The notes under the pieces were generated by a model that worked only from the letters and a program-made list of their open reading frames with translations, was not told the DNA's origin and did not search any database. DNA of 64,000 nucleotides from Microbacterium sp. ProA8 (GTDB lineage Bacteria > Actinomycetota > Actinomycetes > Actinomycetales > Microbacteriaceae), in assembly GCF_039905635.1 (NCBI RefSeq), contig NZ_CP157000.1, positions 496,001 to 560,000 on the forward strand, read 5' to 3'. The position numbers and the translations under genes were made by a program. Position 1 is the first letter of the stretch. Every line of letters starts with the position of its first letter. Below, piece by piece: positions 28,201 through 35,289 of the stretch.

Positions 28201-30740
28201 TGATCACCGCGACCGCGGACTCCACCGCGGTGGACACGGCGGCGCTCGCCGCAGCCATCGACACCGTGAAGGGTCTCGACGAGAGCGAGTACAGCGCCGA
28301 GACGTGGGCGGTGTTCGCGGCGGTGCTCGCCGGCGCGGAGTCGGCCGTCTCCGACCCGGTGGCGTACGGCCTCGACACCGAGGGCTCGGCGGCGCTCGCC
28401 GCTCGCCTGACGGCGGCGGCCGACGGACTGACGCCCAAGGACGTCAGCGCCGACGTGATCAACCTCGGCGTCGTGTCGATCACCTCGACCGACCGCGCGC
28501 TGCCGGCTGAGCTCTCCCTCGCCGGTGTGGAGGCCAAGGTCACCTGGAGCCTCGGCTCCGTCGCCGCCGCCAAGACGACGGCCGAGCTCGGCACGTTCGC
28601 GGCGACCGGCCGCTCGACCGAGAAGCTCTCGTCGGGGGTGTACCAGCGCTTCAGCGCCACGGTGCTCGTCGTGCCGGCCGACCTGGAGTACTTCATCGAC
28701 TCGGGCGCCTCGGGTGCCCCGGACGGATCGGTCTACGCCGCGGCCGCGGCATCCTTCCCGGAGCTGCTCAACGACACGAGCGACCAGAAGTGGGACGGGG
28801 CAGCGGCCGGCGAGACCTGGGGCTACTCCACCACCGCCACGACGCTCGCTGCCGGCAACCCGCAGGACTGGGGCTCGTCGTACGTCGGCGCGGACTTCAA
28901 CAAGCCGATCACCTACCACCTGACGCTGCCCGCCGGCTCGTACAACATCGTGGGCGTGCAGGCGCCGCGTGCGGGTCTGACGACCAACGTCTATTCCAAG
29001 GTGAAGGTCGCCGGCACCGAGACCACGAAGACCGCCGTGTCGACGGGCTCGGCGACGCCGGTCGCGCAGAGGCTCACGATCGATGCGGACGCCGTGGTGG
29101 ACCTCGAGTTCGGCACGACGGGCACGAGCGGCTACAACGCCCGCCTCGCGCTGGTCTACGTGCAGAGCCTGCCGCGCGACCTCGGGGTGCAGGGTGCCCT
29201 GGGTGTCGACGACGAGCTGCCCGAGACGGTCGTCGTCGCGGGCACCGAGCGGGCCGTGGAGTGGGATGCCGCATCCGCCGCGCAGCCGCGCGCCGAGTAC
29301 GCCAAGCTCACCGTCACCGGTCGCCTGACCGACACCGATCAGGCTGTCGTCGCGGGCTTCGAGATCGTCCCTCCGGCGCTGGTGTACTACATCGACGCGG
29401 GTACGAGCGGTGCGGCCTCGCCGCAGTACACCGCGGTCGCCGGGTCGGTGGCCCTGCGCAACGACAAGGTCGACCAGGTCTCGACGGCCGCCGACCAGTG
29501 GGGTCACATCGCCGACGGCATGAAGACGAAGAGCACCACCGACATCAACGACAAGTACTCGACGGGTCTCTACCAGGACACGACGAAGCTCGTCTACCGG
29601 CTGCCGCTCGACGCGGGCACCTACACCCTCACCGGCGGGTTCACCGAGTGGTGGGGCGTGAACCGCGCGATGTACCAGACGGTGTCGGTCGCAGGAACCG
29701 AGCTCGCGAAGGGCACCGTGCCGCTGTCGGGCTCGAACACGCCGATCGCCGCTCCGCTCACCTTCACGCTCACGGCCCCGGCCACCGTCGACTACCTCGT
29801 GACCAACGAGGGCGCCGGCAGCGAGAAGCCGGTCATCTCGTGGCTCGCGGTCGCAGACCAGACGCTGCCGGGCGCCCCGCAGAACGCGACGGCCACGCCT
29901 GCCGGCGACACCTCGATCACGGTCTCGTGGGATGCCTCGGCCCTCACCGGACCAGGATTCACCGGGTATCGCGTGTATGAGGCCGGCGGCACCGACCCGG
30001 TGTGCGAGACGAGCGGCACGACCTGCACCGTGAAGGCGCTGGAGCTCGGCACGACGCACGCGTACGAGGTCGCGGGCGTGAACCAGATCGGTGAGGGCGA
30101 GCGGTCGGCGGCGACGGCATCCGTCACCCTGCCGGAGGTCCCTTCGGACGACGGCGCGAAGACGGCTCCGGGCAAGGGGGCGCTCTCGTCGAACGACGGC
30201 TGGGACACCGGCCTCAAGGACGGCACCTTCCAGGTCACGATGAACCTGTGGTGGGGTGAGAACGGCTCGCTGTTCAAGCTCTACCGCGACGGCGAGCTCG
30301 TCGCCAAGGTGCCGCTCACGATGATGACGCCGGGCGCGCAGCGCGCCGTCGTCGATATCGAGGGCCTTGCCAACGGCACGTACGTGTTCACCGGCGAGCT
30401 GGTGAACTCGAAGGGGACCACGGCGACCGCGCCGCTCACCGTCAAGGTCACCGACGCGTCACCGGGCAAGCCCGTGCTCTCGGCCGACAACAAGGACGGC
30501 GACGGGAAGTACGTCGTCACCGCCGACCTGTGGTGGGGCACGAACGCCACCTCGTACCGGTTCCTCGAGAACGGCGCGGAGGTCGGAGCCGGTGCACTGA
30601 CCGCGGCCTCGCCGGACGCGCAGCGCGCGACGCTGCCCGTCACCGGCAAGGCGAAGGGCACGTACACCTACACGGTGGAGTTCACGAACGCCGCCGGCAC
30701 GACGGTGAGCGCGCCCCTCAAGGTGACGGTCTCCAAGTAG
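25269..30740 (+). CDS. Very large secreted GH59-type glycosidase (galactocerebrosidase-like) with C-terminal accessory domains
   Basis: The 1823-residue protein has a signal peptide (about 1-45, ending MAQA). Its N-terminal 640 residues resemble GH59. They include FKGFGVLSANSTSALLL, NTVKIEMGND, acid/base Glu210 (NPDTNETSN), nucleophile Glu320 (VWNSEGQSTF) and ARDPWSGWMYYDGGL followed by IEQFTQF. Next come a LamG/DUF1080-like beta sandwich (about 680-850), a carbohydrate-binding-like module (850-980), a small helical repeat unit, two galactose-binding-like repeats (about 1130-1530), an FN3 domain (about 1535-1620) and two tandem WWG Ig-like domains (about 1640-1823). GGAG precedes the ATG at 25269. 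No sortase motif or transmembrane anchor is seen, so it is released or held by its binding domains. Beta-galactoside or galactolipid cleavage is inferred from the family. Confidence 0.85.
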   Translation: MSQAGTPRPKDAQKPPRRMRIALTAALTAAVIAAPLAVPTMAQAAVTDPVVVTVNGADVAAAAQNRNGLTFKGFGVLSANSTSALLLDYKSQHPEKYWELIETLFGGDHPIMNTVKIEMGNDRNTSTGPNASTMRSRDEYPNVLREPGFQLAADAQLVAHGDIHVSILRWNRPAWVANDADQYIWFKNTVIAAYREFGVMVDSINPDTNETSNPNIPLYKTFSGWVANDAAGYEGASAADPNNGFASEEEKSLFHAIRTVAADTVGTPPVSFGNAMTSPTDSSLRDAVDVVGFHYSSADDSAGNMKKIAEQLDQEVWNSEGQSTFSSSADRPNNNASNEQGGFGTQFGGTNSALEMGNWVTTGFSASRRTLNIFQPAIGSFYDGFQYSSKELVNARDPWSGWMYYDGGLAVIEQFTQFAKLGWENADNTAGIWRAIPQASKSELGTGNPPSGARAGGASYTTLAAPDASDFSTVVINDSSFTKTYRIVPNGLNLGADQTAELWETRAADDGESYDANYLKPVGELAPAADGSYTVTVKPWSALTFTTLDHATAGAGGELTAKDGYGSSLPTSKEYTDPEGGRDVLDTDASGNVNGVTDDAFLYADDFDYAEAGTIKGYDPATGQLVDTGETFLGSRGAETKPDGTPTTQNEDLGATPRYTNDTNGAFESVATASSGGAGDAAHDRVLRQQVGPGMAGGAWNAGDPKTTIGDARWANYTVSSDVLFEATGSQYATIGAREQGGTANGQSVSAAELRVDPAGAWTFMRYGATLSSGSVAGTPAAAFKTGAGVWNNIAVKVAGNVYTALINGVQVATYTDAAPQAAGRIQLGSSFNFVQFDNLKIETVPGYTPYYATIIDGMHQTSWDDRSVPVLKFDASWSHVNGQGMFEWQRTASKSTAKGAAMTYSFTGTGLDIIGTNNGATTLDVIVDGVTVAAAAPTFAAGSEKTTFILRGLNDAAHTVVIRTANDASINVDAVGVITATADSTAVDTAALAAAIDTVKGLDESEYSAETWAVFAAVLAGAESAVSDPVAYGLDTEGSAALAARLTAAADGLTPKDVSADVINLGVVSITSTDRALPAELSLAGVEAKVTWSLGSVAAAKTTAELGTFAATGRSTEKLSSGVYQRFSATVLVVPADLEYFIDSGASGAPDGSVYAAAAASFPELLNDTSDQKWDGAAAGETWGYSTTATTLAAGNPQDWGSSYVGADFNKPITYHLTLPAGSYNIVGVQAPRAGLTTNVYSKVKVAGTETTKTAVSTGSATPVAQRLTIDADAVVDLEFGTTGTSGYNARLALVYVQSLPRDLGVQGALGVDDELPETVVVAGTERAVEWDAASAAQPRAEYAKLTVTGRLTDTDQAVVAGFEIVPPALVYYIDAGTSGAASPQYTAVAGSVALRNDKVDQVSTAADQWGHIADGMKTKSTTDINDKYSTGLYQDTTKLVYRLPLDAGTYTLTGGFTEWWGVNRAMYQTVSVAGTELAKGTVPLSGSNTPIAAPLTFTLTAPATVDYLVTNEGAGSEKPVISWLAVADQTLPGAPQNATATPAGDTSITVSWDASALTGPGFTGYRVYEAGGTDPVCETSGTTCTVKALELGTTHAYEVAGVNQIGEGERSAATASVTLPEVPSDDGAKTAPGKGALSSNDGWDTGLKDGTFQVTMNLWWGENGSLFKLYRDGELVAKVPLTMMTPGAQRAVVDIEGLANGTYVFTGELVNSKGTTATAPLTVKVTDASPGKPVLSADNKDGDGKYVVTADLWWGTNATSYRFLENGAEVGAGALTAASPDAQRATLPVTGKAKGTYTYTVEFTNAAGTTVSAPLKVTVSK

Positions 30741-30752
30741 CCCTCACGAGCG

Positions 30753-30785
30753 GCGGGCGGGACACTCGGCGAGCGTCCCGCCCGC
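30753..30785 (+). terminator. Terminator hairpin after the GH59 gene
   Basis: A perfect 11-bp stem (GCGGGCGGGAC and complement) with an 11-base loop begins 12 bases after the stop codon. Confidence 0.75.
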
Positions 30786-30834
30786 TTCGCTTGGTCGGCG
30801 CTTCGCTTGGTTGGCGCTTCGCCTGACGCCTCGT

Positions 30835-30910
30835 GTCGAGGATTCAGGAGAACCCGGCCCGTGGGTTGGTTGGCGCCGGTGGCGTTCGGCGTTTCTCCTG
30901 AATCCTCGAC
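30835..30910. repeat. 18-bp perfect inverted repeat with 40-base loop
   Basis: Arms GTCGAGGATTCAGGAGAA (30835-30852) and its exact complement (30893-30910) flank 40 bases. It is not next to a stop codon and could be a mobile palindrome. Confidence 0.8.
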
Positions 30911-31002
30911 GAGTGCTGGCCGTTGCCGTCGCGTCCGACCGACTCAGGGGCTTTTCGCCTCCTCGTACCTCTCCCGCTTGACGACCGGCTTCGCCCGGCG
31001 TT

Positions 31003-31074
31003 CAACAGGTCAACCGCGCTTCTACAGGAGAGTGAATCGTTGCAACCTCCTGTAGAAGCGCGGTTGACCTGTTG
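31003..31074. repeat. 28-bp perfect inverted repeat with 16-base loop
   Basis: Arms at 31003-31030 and 31047-31074 are exact complements (starting CAACAGGTCAACCGCGC) around a 16-base loop. It lies 59 bp past the MocR stop and could terminate that gene, but the stem is far longer than a terminator needs. Confidence 0.85.
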
Positions 31075-31133
31075 GCGACAGTGAACACGAGGTGGTGGAG
31101 GGCGGCGGCTGGCCCTCGAGGGGGACTCGCAGA

Positions 31134-32546
31134 TCAGTTGGCGACAGCGTCGAGGGTCTCGCCGAGGATCCGCGCGGCGTCCGGGAATCGGCGGGGGTCG
31201 TCGCTCGAGTAGTTCAGGCGCACATACGGCCCCGACGGCTCGGCGGGGAACCACTCGTCTCCTGCGGCGATGATGAGCCCACGCGCCTCGGCTTCGCGCA
31301 CGACGAGTGCGGCATCCGTGCCGTCCGGAAGTCGTGCCCAGAGGTTGAGGCCGCCCTTCGGCGTCGTGTCGATGTGCGCCGTCGGGGCGTGCTCGCGCAC
31401 GCTGTCGCGCAGCAGGTCGCGCCGCGCCCTCAGCTGCGGGCGCAGGCTCTTCAGGTGGGTGCGCCACGCGGGCTGCGTGACGACGTCGAGGGCCGCAGCC
31501 TGCAGCAGTCCGCTGACGTACATCGACTCGGCGGCGCGATCGGTGAGGATGCGCTCGCGGGCCGGGCCTCGGGCGATGACGGATGCCACGCGCAGCGCCG
31601 GCGACACGCTCTTGGTGAGCGAGCGCAGGTAGATGACGTGGCCGTCGTCGTCGTGTGCGGCGATCGGGCGGGGATCGGCGTCGATCGCCAGATCGTGCGC
31701 CCAGTCGTCCTCCACGAGGAAGGCGCCGCGCCGGCGGACGACCTCGAGGACGGCATCCGAAGTCTCCGCCGTCCACTGGCCACCGGTGGGGTTGGCGAAC
31801 GTCGGCTGCGCGTAGAACGCGCGGGCGCCGGTGCGCTCCAGTGCCCGGTCGACCTCGTCGGGGTCGGGGCCGTCGGCACCGGCCGGCACGGGCACCAGGA
31901 TGACGCCGGCCTGCTCGGCCGCGAGCATGGCGCCCCAGTACGTGGGCGACTCGATGAGGAGCGGCTGACCGGGACCCACGACCGCGCGGAAGATCGACGA
32001 CAGGCCGCTCTGGCTGCCCGAGATCACCAGCACATCCCGCGCGGAGGGCGGTGTGACGCCGGCGGGGGCGCTCGCGGCCAGCTCGTGGGCGAACCACTCC
32101 TGCAGCTCCGGCATGCCGGTCACGGGTGAGCGCGTGATCGCCGCACTCGACCGCGCCGCGCGGGAGATGGCGGCGCGCACCGCGCGCTCCGGAAGGAGAT
32201 CGGATGCCGGGTATCCGGACTGCAGGCCGATGGCATCGGGTGCGACCGATCGCTGCGTCGAGGAGAGCACCGACAGCCGTGCCGGCGGCGCGCCGAGCGC
32301 CCCGGCCTGCCACCCGTAGTCGGCGGGTCGCGTCGACCGCACGGCCCGCACGAACGTGCCGATGCCGGGCCGGCTCTCGACGAGTCCTGCGTCGATGAGC
32401 GTGCGCATGGCCTTCTGCACGGTGACCGGGCTCGCCGAGTACTCGGCGACCAGCGCCCGGTTGGACGGGAGTCGCGCGCCAGGCGGGGCGGCGGCGATCC
32501 AGGCGCGGAGTCCGAGCGCGATGCGCGTGGTGCTATCCTGACTCAT
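31134..32546 (-). CDS. MocR-type GntR regulator fused to an aminotransferase-like domain
   Basis: The 470-residue protein has an N-terminal GntR winged helix (about 1-70, LPSNRALVAEYSASPVTVQKAMRTL) and a fold-type I aminotransferase domain (about 95-465). The latter carries YLRSLTKSVSPALRVAS, in which the Lys is the expected PLP Schiff-base residue, plus QPTFANPTGG and FLVEDDWAHDL. MocR proteins use PLP or PLP-amino acid adducts as effectors and often control the neighbouring divergent gene, here an EamA exporter. Its ATG (32544-32546) overlaps the exporter ATG on the opposite strand, and TACTCT lies 8 bases upstream, consistent with a leaderless transcript. Confidence 0.9.
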   Translation of the reverse strand: MSQDSTTRIALGLRAWIAAAPPGARLPSNRALVAEYSASPVTVQKAMRTLIDAGLVESRPGIGTFVRAVRSTRPADYGWQAGALGAPPARLSVLSSTQRSVAPDAIGLQSGYPASDLLPERAVRAAISRAARSSAAITRSPVTGMPELQEWFAHELAASAPAGVTPPSARDVLVISGSQSGLSSIFRAVVGPGQPLLIESPTYWGAMLAAEQAGVILVPVPAGADGPDPDEVDRALERTGARAFYAQPTFANPTGGQWTAETSDAVLEVVRRRGAFLVEDDWAHDLAIDADPRPIAAHDDDGHVIYLRSLTKSVSPALRVASVIARGPARERILTDRAAESMYVSGLLQAAALDVVTQPAWRTHLKSLRPQLRARRDLLRDSVREHAPTAHIDTTPKGGLNLWARLPDGTDAALVVREAEARGLIIAAGDEWFPAEPSGPYVRLNYSSDDPRRFPDAARILGETLDAVAN

Positions 32547-32570
32547 GACACAACAGAGTAGCGCTACTCT
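32534..32570. promoter_or_regulatory. Overlapping divergent promoter/operator with 16-bp palindrome
   Basis: AGAGTAGCGCTACTCT at 32555-32570 is a perfect palindrome. For the minus gene, TACTCT (32560-32555) sits like a -10 box eight bases before its ATG. For the plus gene, TATCCT (32534-32539) sits five bases before its ATG. Both suggest leaderless mRNAs whose promoters overlap the opposite gene. Confidence 0.5.
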
Positions 32571-33468
32571 CGCGGATGCGCCGGTGCTACCCCGGTTCGC
32601 GGGCTTGGGATGGGGCTTCGTCGGCATCGTCGCCTTCTCGTTCACGCTGCCGTTCACCCGCGTCGCCGTCGGCGGCCTGTCGCCGCTCTTCATCGGAGCC
32701 GGCCGTGCCGTCGTCGCCGCGGGCCTCGCGGCGATCGCGCTCTCGCTCACCCGTCAGCACTGGCCGCACGCCGTCCAGTGGGCGCGCCTGGCCGTCGTCG
32801 CGGCCGGCGTCGTCGTGGGCTTCCCGCTCCTGACCTCGTACGCGCTGCTGTCGGTGCCCGCCAACCATGCCGTCGTCGTGATCGGCTTTCTTCCCGCCGT
32901 GACCGCGGTGATGGCGGTGCTGCGGGGCAAGGAGCGCCCGGCCGCGTCGTTCTGGGTGTTCGCCGGCCTCGGCGCCGTCGCGACCATGACCTTCGCATCG
33001 CTGCAGAACGGTGGTCTCGGAGAGCTGCACGAGGCCGACCTGCTGCTGTTCCTGGCGGTGCTGCTCTGCGCGATGGGCTACGCGGAGGGCGGCCTGCTCG
33101 CCCGCGAGCTCGGCGCGTGGCAGACGGTGTCGTGGGCGCTCGTGCTGGCCGCGCCGCTGATGATCGCCGCGACGATCGTGGCCGTCTTCCAGCAGCCGCC
33201 CGCTGCGACGCCGGCCGAGTGGGCGGCGTTCGGCTACCTCGCGGTGGTCAGCATGTTCCTGGGATTCTTCGCCTGGTACCGCGGGCTGGCGGTCGGCCCC
33301 ATCGCCCAGGTCAGCCAGGTGCAGCTGATCCAGCCCGTGCTCGGCATCCTGTGGTCAGCCCTCTTCCTGCAGGAGCGGATCGGGCTGCCGACGCTCCTCG
33401 GCGGACTCGCCGTCATCGCCTGCGCGGGGCTTGCCGTCCGCACCCGCCTCACCAGAAGGGAACCCTGA
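32545..33468 (+). CDS. EamA/DMT-family transporter
   Basis: The 307-residue protein has ten membrane helices arranged as two EamA repeats (about 20-150 and 165-300), the drug/metabolite transporter layout. The second repeat carries VGPIAQVSQVQLIQPVLGILWSALFLQE, here best described as the typical GPIAQV through LFLQE signature. It likely exports an amino acid or small metabolite. The ATG at 32545 overlaps the MocR ATG on the other strand (CATG); a GTG at 32584 is an alternative that would leave the palindrome intergenic. Its stop overlaps the start of the PaiB-like gene, so the two are coupled. Confidence 0.88.
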   Translation: MTQQSSATLADAPVLPRFAGLGWGFVGIVAFSFTLPFTRVAVGGLSPLFIGAGRAVVAAGLAAIALSLTRQHWPHAVQWARLAVVAAGVVVGFPLLTSYALLSVPANHAVVVIGFLPAVTAVMAVLRGKERPAASFWVFAGLGAVATMTFASLQNGGLGELHEADLLLFLAVLLCAMGYAEGGLLARELGAWQTVSWALVLAAPLMIAATIVAVFQQPPAATPAEWAAFGYLAVVSMFLGFFAWYRGLAVGPIAQVSQVQLIQPVLGILWSALFLQERIGLPTLLGGLAVIACAGLAVRTRLTRREP

Positions 33469-34067
33469 TGCGACACACGCCGCGCTATCTGATGACCGAT
33501 CCCGAGCAGGTCAAGGAGCTCATCCGCCGCCACCCGTGGGCGACCTTCGTCTCGCACACCGCGGACGGGCTGGTGGCCTCCCACTACCCGGTGCTCCTCG
33601 ACGAGGAAGCCGGCGACATCGTGGTGCTCAGTCACCTCGGCCGGCCCGACGACGAGCTGCACGAGCTCGGCCGGCACGAGATGCTCGTGATCATCCAGGG
33701 GCCGCACGACTACGTCTCGCCGAGCTGGTACGCACCCGGCGACCTCGTGCCGACCTGGAATCACGTCACCGCCCACCTGTACGGCACGCCGGAGATCCTC
33801 ACCGAGGAGGCGAACTACGCCATGCTCTCGCGGCTGACCGACCACTTCGAGGCGGGGCATCCGCACGGCCGCAGCCTCGACGAGGACGAGGCCGGCACGC
33901 GCCGCATCGCGAAGGGCACGGTCGGCCTGCGCCTGCGCGTCACCCGGTTCGACGCGCGAGCCAAGCTCAGTCAGAACAAGCCCGCGGAGGTGCGCGAGAA
34001 CATCACGGACCACCTCGCCGCGCACAACCCCGCGCTCGCGGAGGCGATGCGGGACGTCACGACTTAG
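33468..34067 (+). CDS. PaiB-like FMN-binding protein
   Basis: The 199-residue protein matches the PaiB family in length and motifs. It has a start like MRHTPRYLMTD, HPWATFVSH, a VVLSHLGRPD core, GPHDYVSPSWY and VPTWNHVTAHLYG, and a C-terminal AKLSQNKP. PaiB proteins have a split-barrel flavin-binding fold and in Bacillus are linked to negative control of sporulation and polyamine response. It is translated from an ATG overlapping the exporter stop (TGATG). Its position after an exporter and a MocR regulator fits an amine or amino-acid stress unit, which is inference. Confidence 0.88.
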   Translation: MRHTPRYLMTDPEQVKELIRRHPWATFVSHTADGLVASHYPVLLDEEAGDIVVLSHLGRPDDELHELGRHEMLVIIQGPHDYVSPSWYAPGDLVPTWNHVTAHLYGTPEILTEEANYAMLSRLTDHFEAGHPHGRSLDEDEAGTRRIAKGTVGLRLRVTRFDARAKLSQNKPAEVRENITDHLAAHNPALAEAMRDVTT

Positions 34068-34075
34068 CCGGCGAC

Positions 34076-34981
34076 TCAGGCGCCTTCGGTCGCCAGCTGA
34101 TCGACGTCTGCCGCCTCGTCGGGCCGCGGGTGCGTCGCCGCCCACGAGGCGAGCAGGCGCAGGCGCTCGGCCGAGGGCGAGCCGGGCTCGGCCGTGTAGA
34201 TGAGCATGACGTGGCCGGGCTCGGCGGTGAGCGCGAGCTCCTCGTAGGCGAGGGTCAGCTCGCCGACGACCGGGTGGTGGAACCGCTTCGTGCCCGCGCC
34301 GTGCGTGCGGACGTCGTGCGCCGCCCAGAGCCGGCGGAAGGTCTCGCTGCGCGTCGACAGCTCGCCGACGAGCTCCTGCATGGCGGGGTCGTGCGGATCG
34401 CGGCCCGCCTCGGCCCGCATCACCCCGACGCACATCTCGGCGAACCGATCCCAGTCCGGGTAGAACTCCCGCGCGGCCGGGTCCAGGAACTGGAAGCGCG
34501 CGAGGTTCGGTACGCGGCCGCCGTCGCCGATGACGGGGGAGTAGAACGCTCGGCCCAGCTCGTTCGTGGCGAGGAGGTTCTGGCGCGGGTCGCGGACGAA
34601 CGCGATGCCGTCGGTGATCGACGCGAGCGCCCACTGCAGGCTGGGCCGTGCCGCCGCCGCCCGGCCGCCGCGACGGCGCGGCCGACCGCTGGTGGGGATG
34701 CCGTCGGCCGCCCGGGCCAGGTCGAGCAGGTGCGAGCGCTCGGCGTCGTCGAGCTGCAGGGCGCGGGCGATCGCGTCGAGCACCGACGCCGATGCGCCGG
34801 CGAGGGCGCCGCGCTCGAGCTTCGCGTAGTACTCGACGCTGACGCCCGCCAGGATCGCCACCTCGCCCCGGCGCAGCCCGGCGACCCGGCGGCCCGGCCC
34901 GGCGGCGATGCCGGCGGCGTCGGGCGTGACGCGGGCGCGGCGAGTCATCAGGAACTCGCGGACCTCGGCTCGATTGTCCAT
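34076..34981 (-). CDS. XRE-type regulator with MmyB-like ligand domain
   Basis: The 301-residue protein has an N-terminal helix-turn-helix (about 30-85: GLRRGEVAILAGVSVEYYAKLERG) and a C-terminal PAS-like MmyB/MltR domain (about 110-290) with IAFVRDPRQNLLATNELGRAFY, MRAEAGRDPHDP and KRFHHPVVGELTLAYEEL. These regulators are common in actinobacteria next to oxidoreductases or exporters. It is divergent from the Bcr/CflA exporter and probably controls it. The intergenic region is made up of a 93-bp tandem triplication that starts next to its own 5' end. The ribosome site is weak. Confidence 0.9.
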   Translation of the reverse strand: MDNRAEVREFLMTRRARVTPDAAGIAAGPGRRVAGLRRGEVAILAGVSVEYYAKLERGALAGASASVLDAIARALQLDDAERSHLLDLARAADGIPTSGRPRRRGGRAAAARPSLQWALASITDGIAFVRDPRQNLLATNELGRAFYSPVIGDGGRVPNLARFQFLDPAAREFYPDWDRFAEMCVGVMRAEAGRDPHDPAMQELVGELSTRSETFRRLWAAHDVRTHGAGTKRFHHPVVGELTLAYEELALTAEPGHVMLIYTAEPGSPSAERLRLLASWAATHPRPDEAADVDQLATEGA

Positions 34982-35010
34982 ACGAGAAGGCTAGATCGGC
35001 TCCGCCGCGC

Positions 35011-35289
35011 GAGGGGTGCCTTGTCGATACACGTCTCATCAGGAACTCCCCCCGAGGTCGCACTCCCGCGAAGCTCGATGCATGACCGATTCCGCCGCCG
35101 CGCGAGGGGTGCCTTGTCGATACACGTCTCATCAGGAACTCCCCCCGAGGTCGCGCTCCCGCGAAGCTCGATGCATGACCGATCCCGCCGCCGCGCGAGG
35201 GGTGCCTTGTCGATACACGTCTCATCAGGAACTCCCCCCGAGTTCGCGCTCCCGCGAAGCTCGATGCATGACCGATTCCGCCGCCGCGC
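35011..35289. repeat. Three tandem 93-bp repeats carrying the exporter start region
   Basis: Copies at 35011-35103, 35104-35196 and 35197-35289 differ at only a few bases. Each contains the exporter leader, an ATG and its first eight or so codons, so in-frame ATGs occur at 35082, 35175 and 35268. Because 93 is divisible by three, a protein could start in any copy with 31-residue N-terminal repeats. A diverged partial copy seems to overlap the 5' end of the XRE gene (CATCAGGAACTC near 34947). Confidence 0.9.

Larger units (their letters stand above)
30741..31133. other. Gene-free interval with three successive hairpins
   Basis: The 393-bp gap between the convergent GH59 and MocR genes codes for nothing I can support. 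It is packed with three perfect inverted repeats of 11, 18 and 28 bp (listed separately) and the repeated phrase GGTTGGCGCTTCGC. Confidence 0.75.

Noticed and set aside
25935..30059. A 1374-codon open frame on the minus strand
   Set aside because: It is antisense to the GH59-type gene, has Arg/Val/His-rich low-information sequence and no ribosome site. Long antisense frames are expected in very high-GC DNA.
30807..31055. An 82-codon open frame in the hairpin interval
   Set aside because: It runs through the inverted repeats, lacks a ribosome site and has no coding bias.
35011..35289. Repeats considered as a CRISPR array
   Set aside because: The 93-bp units are directly adjacent, without spacers, and carry a gene start.
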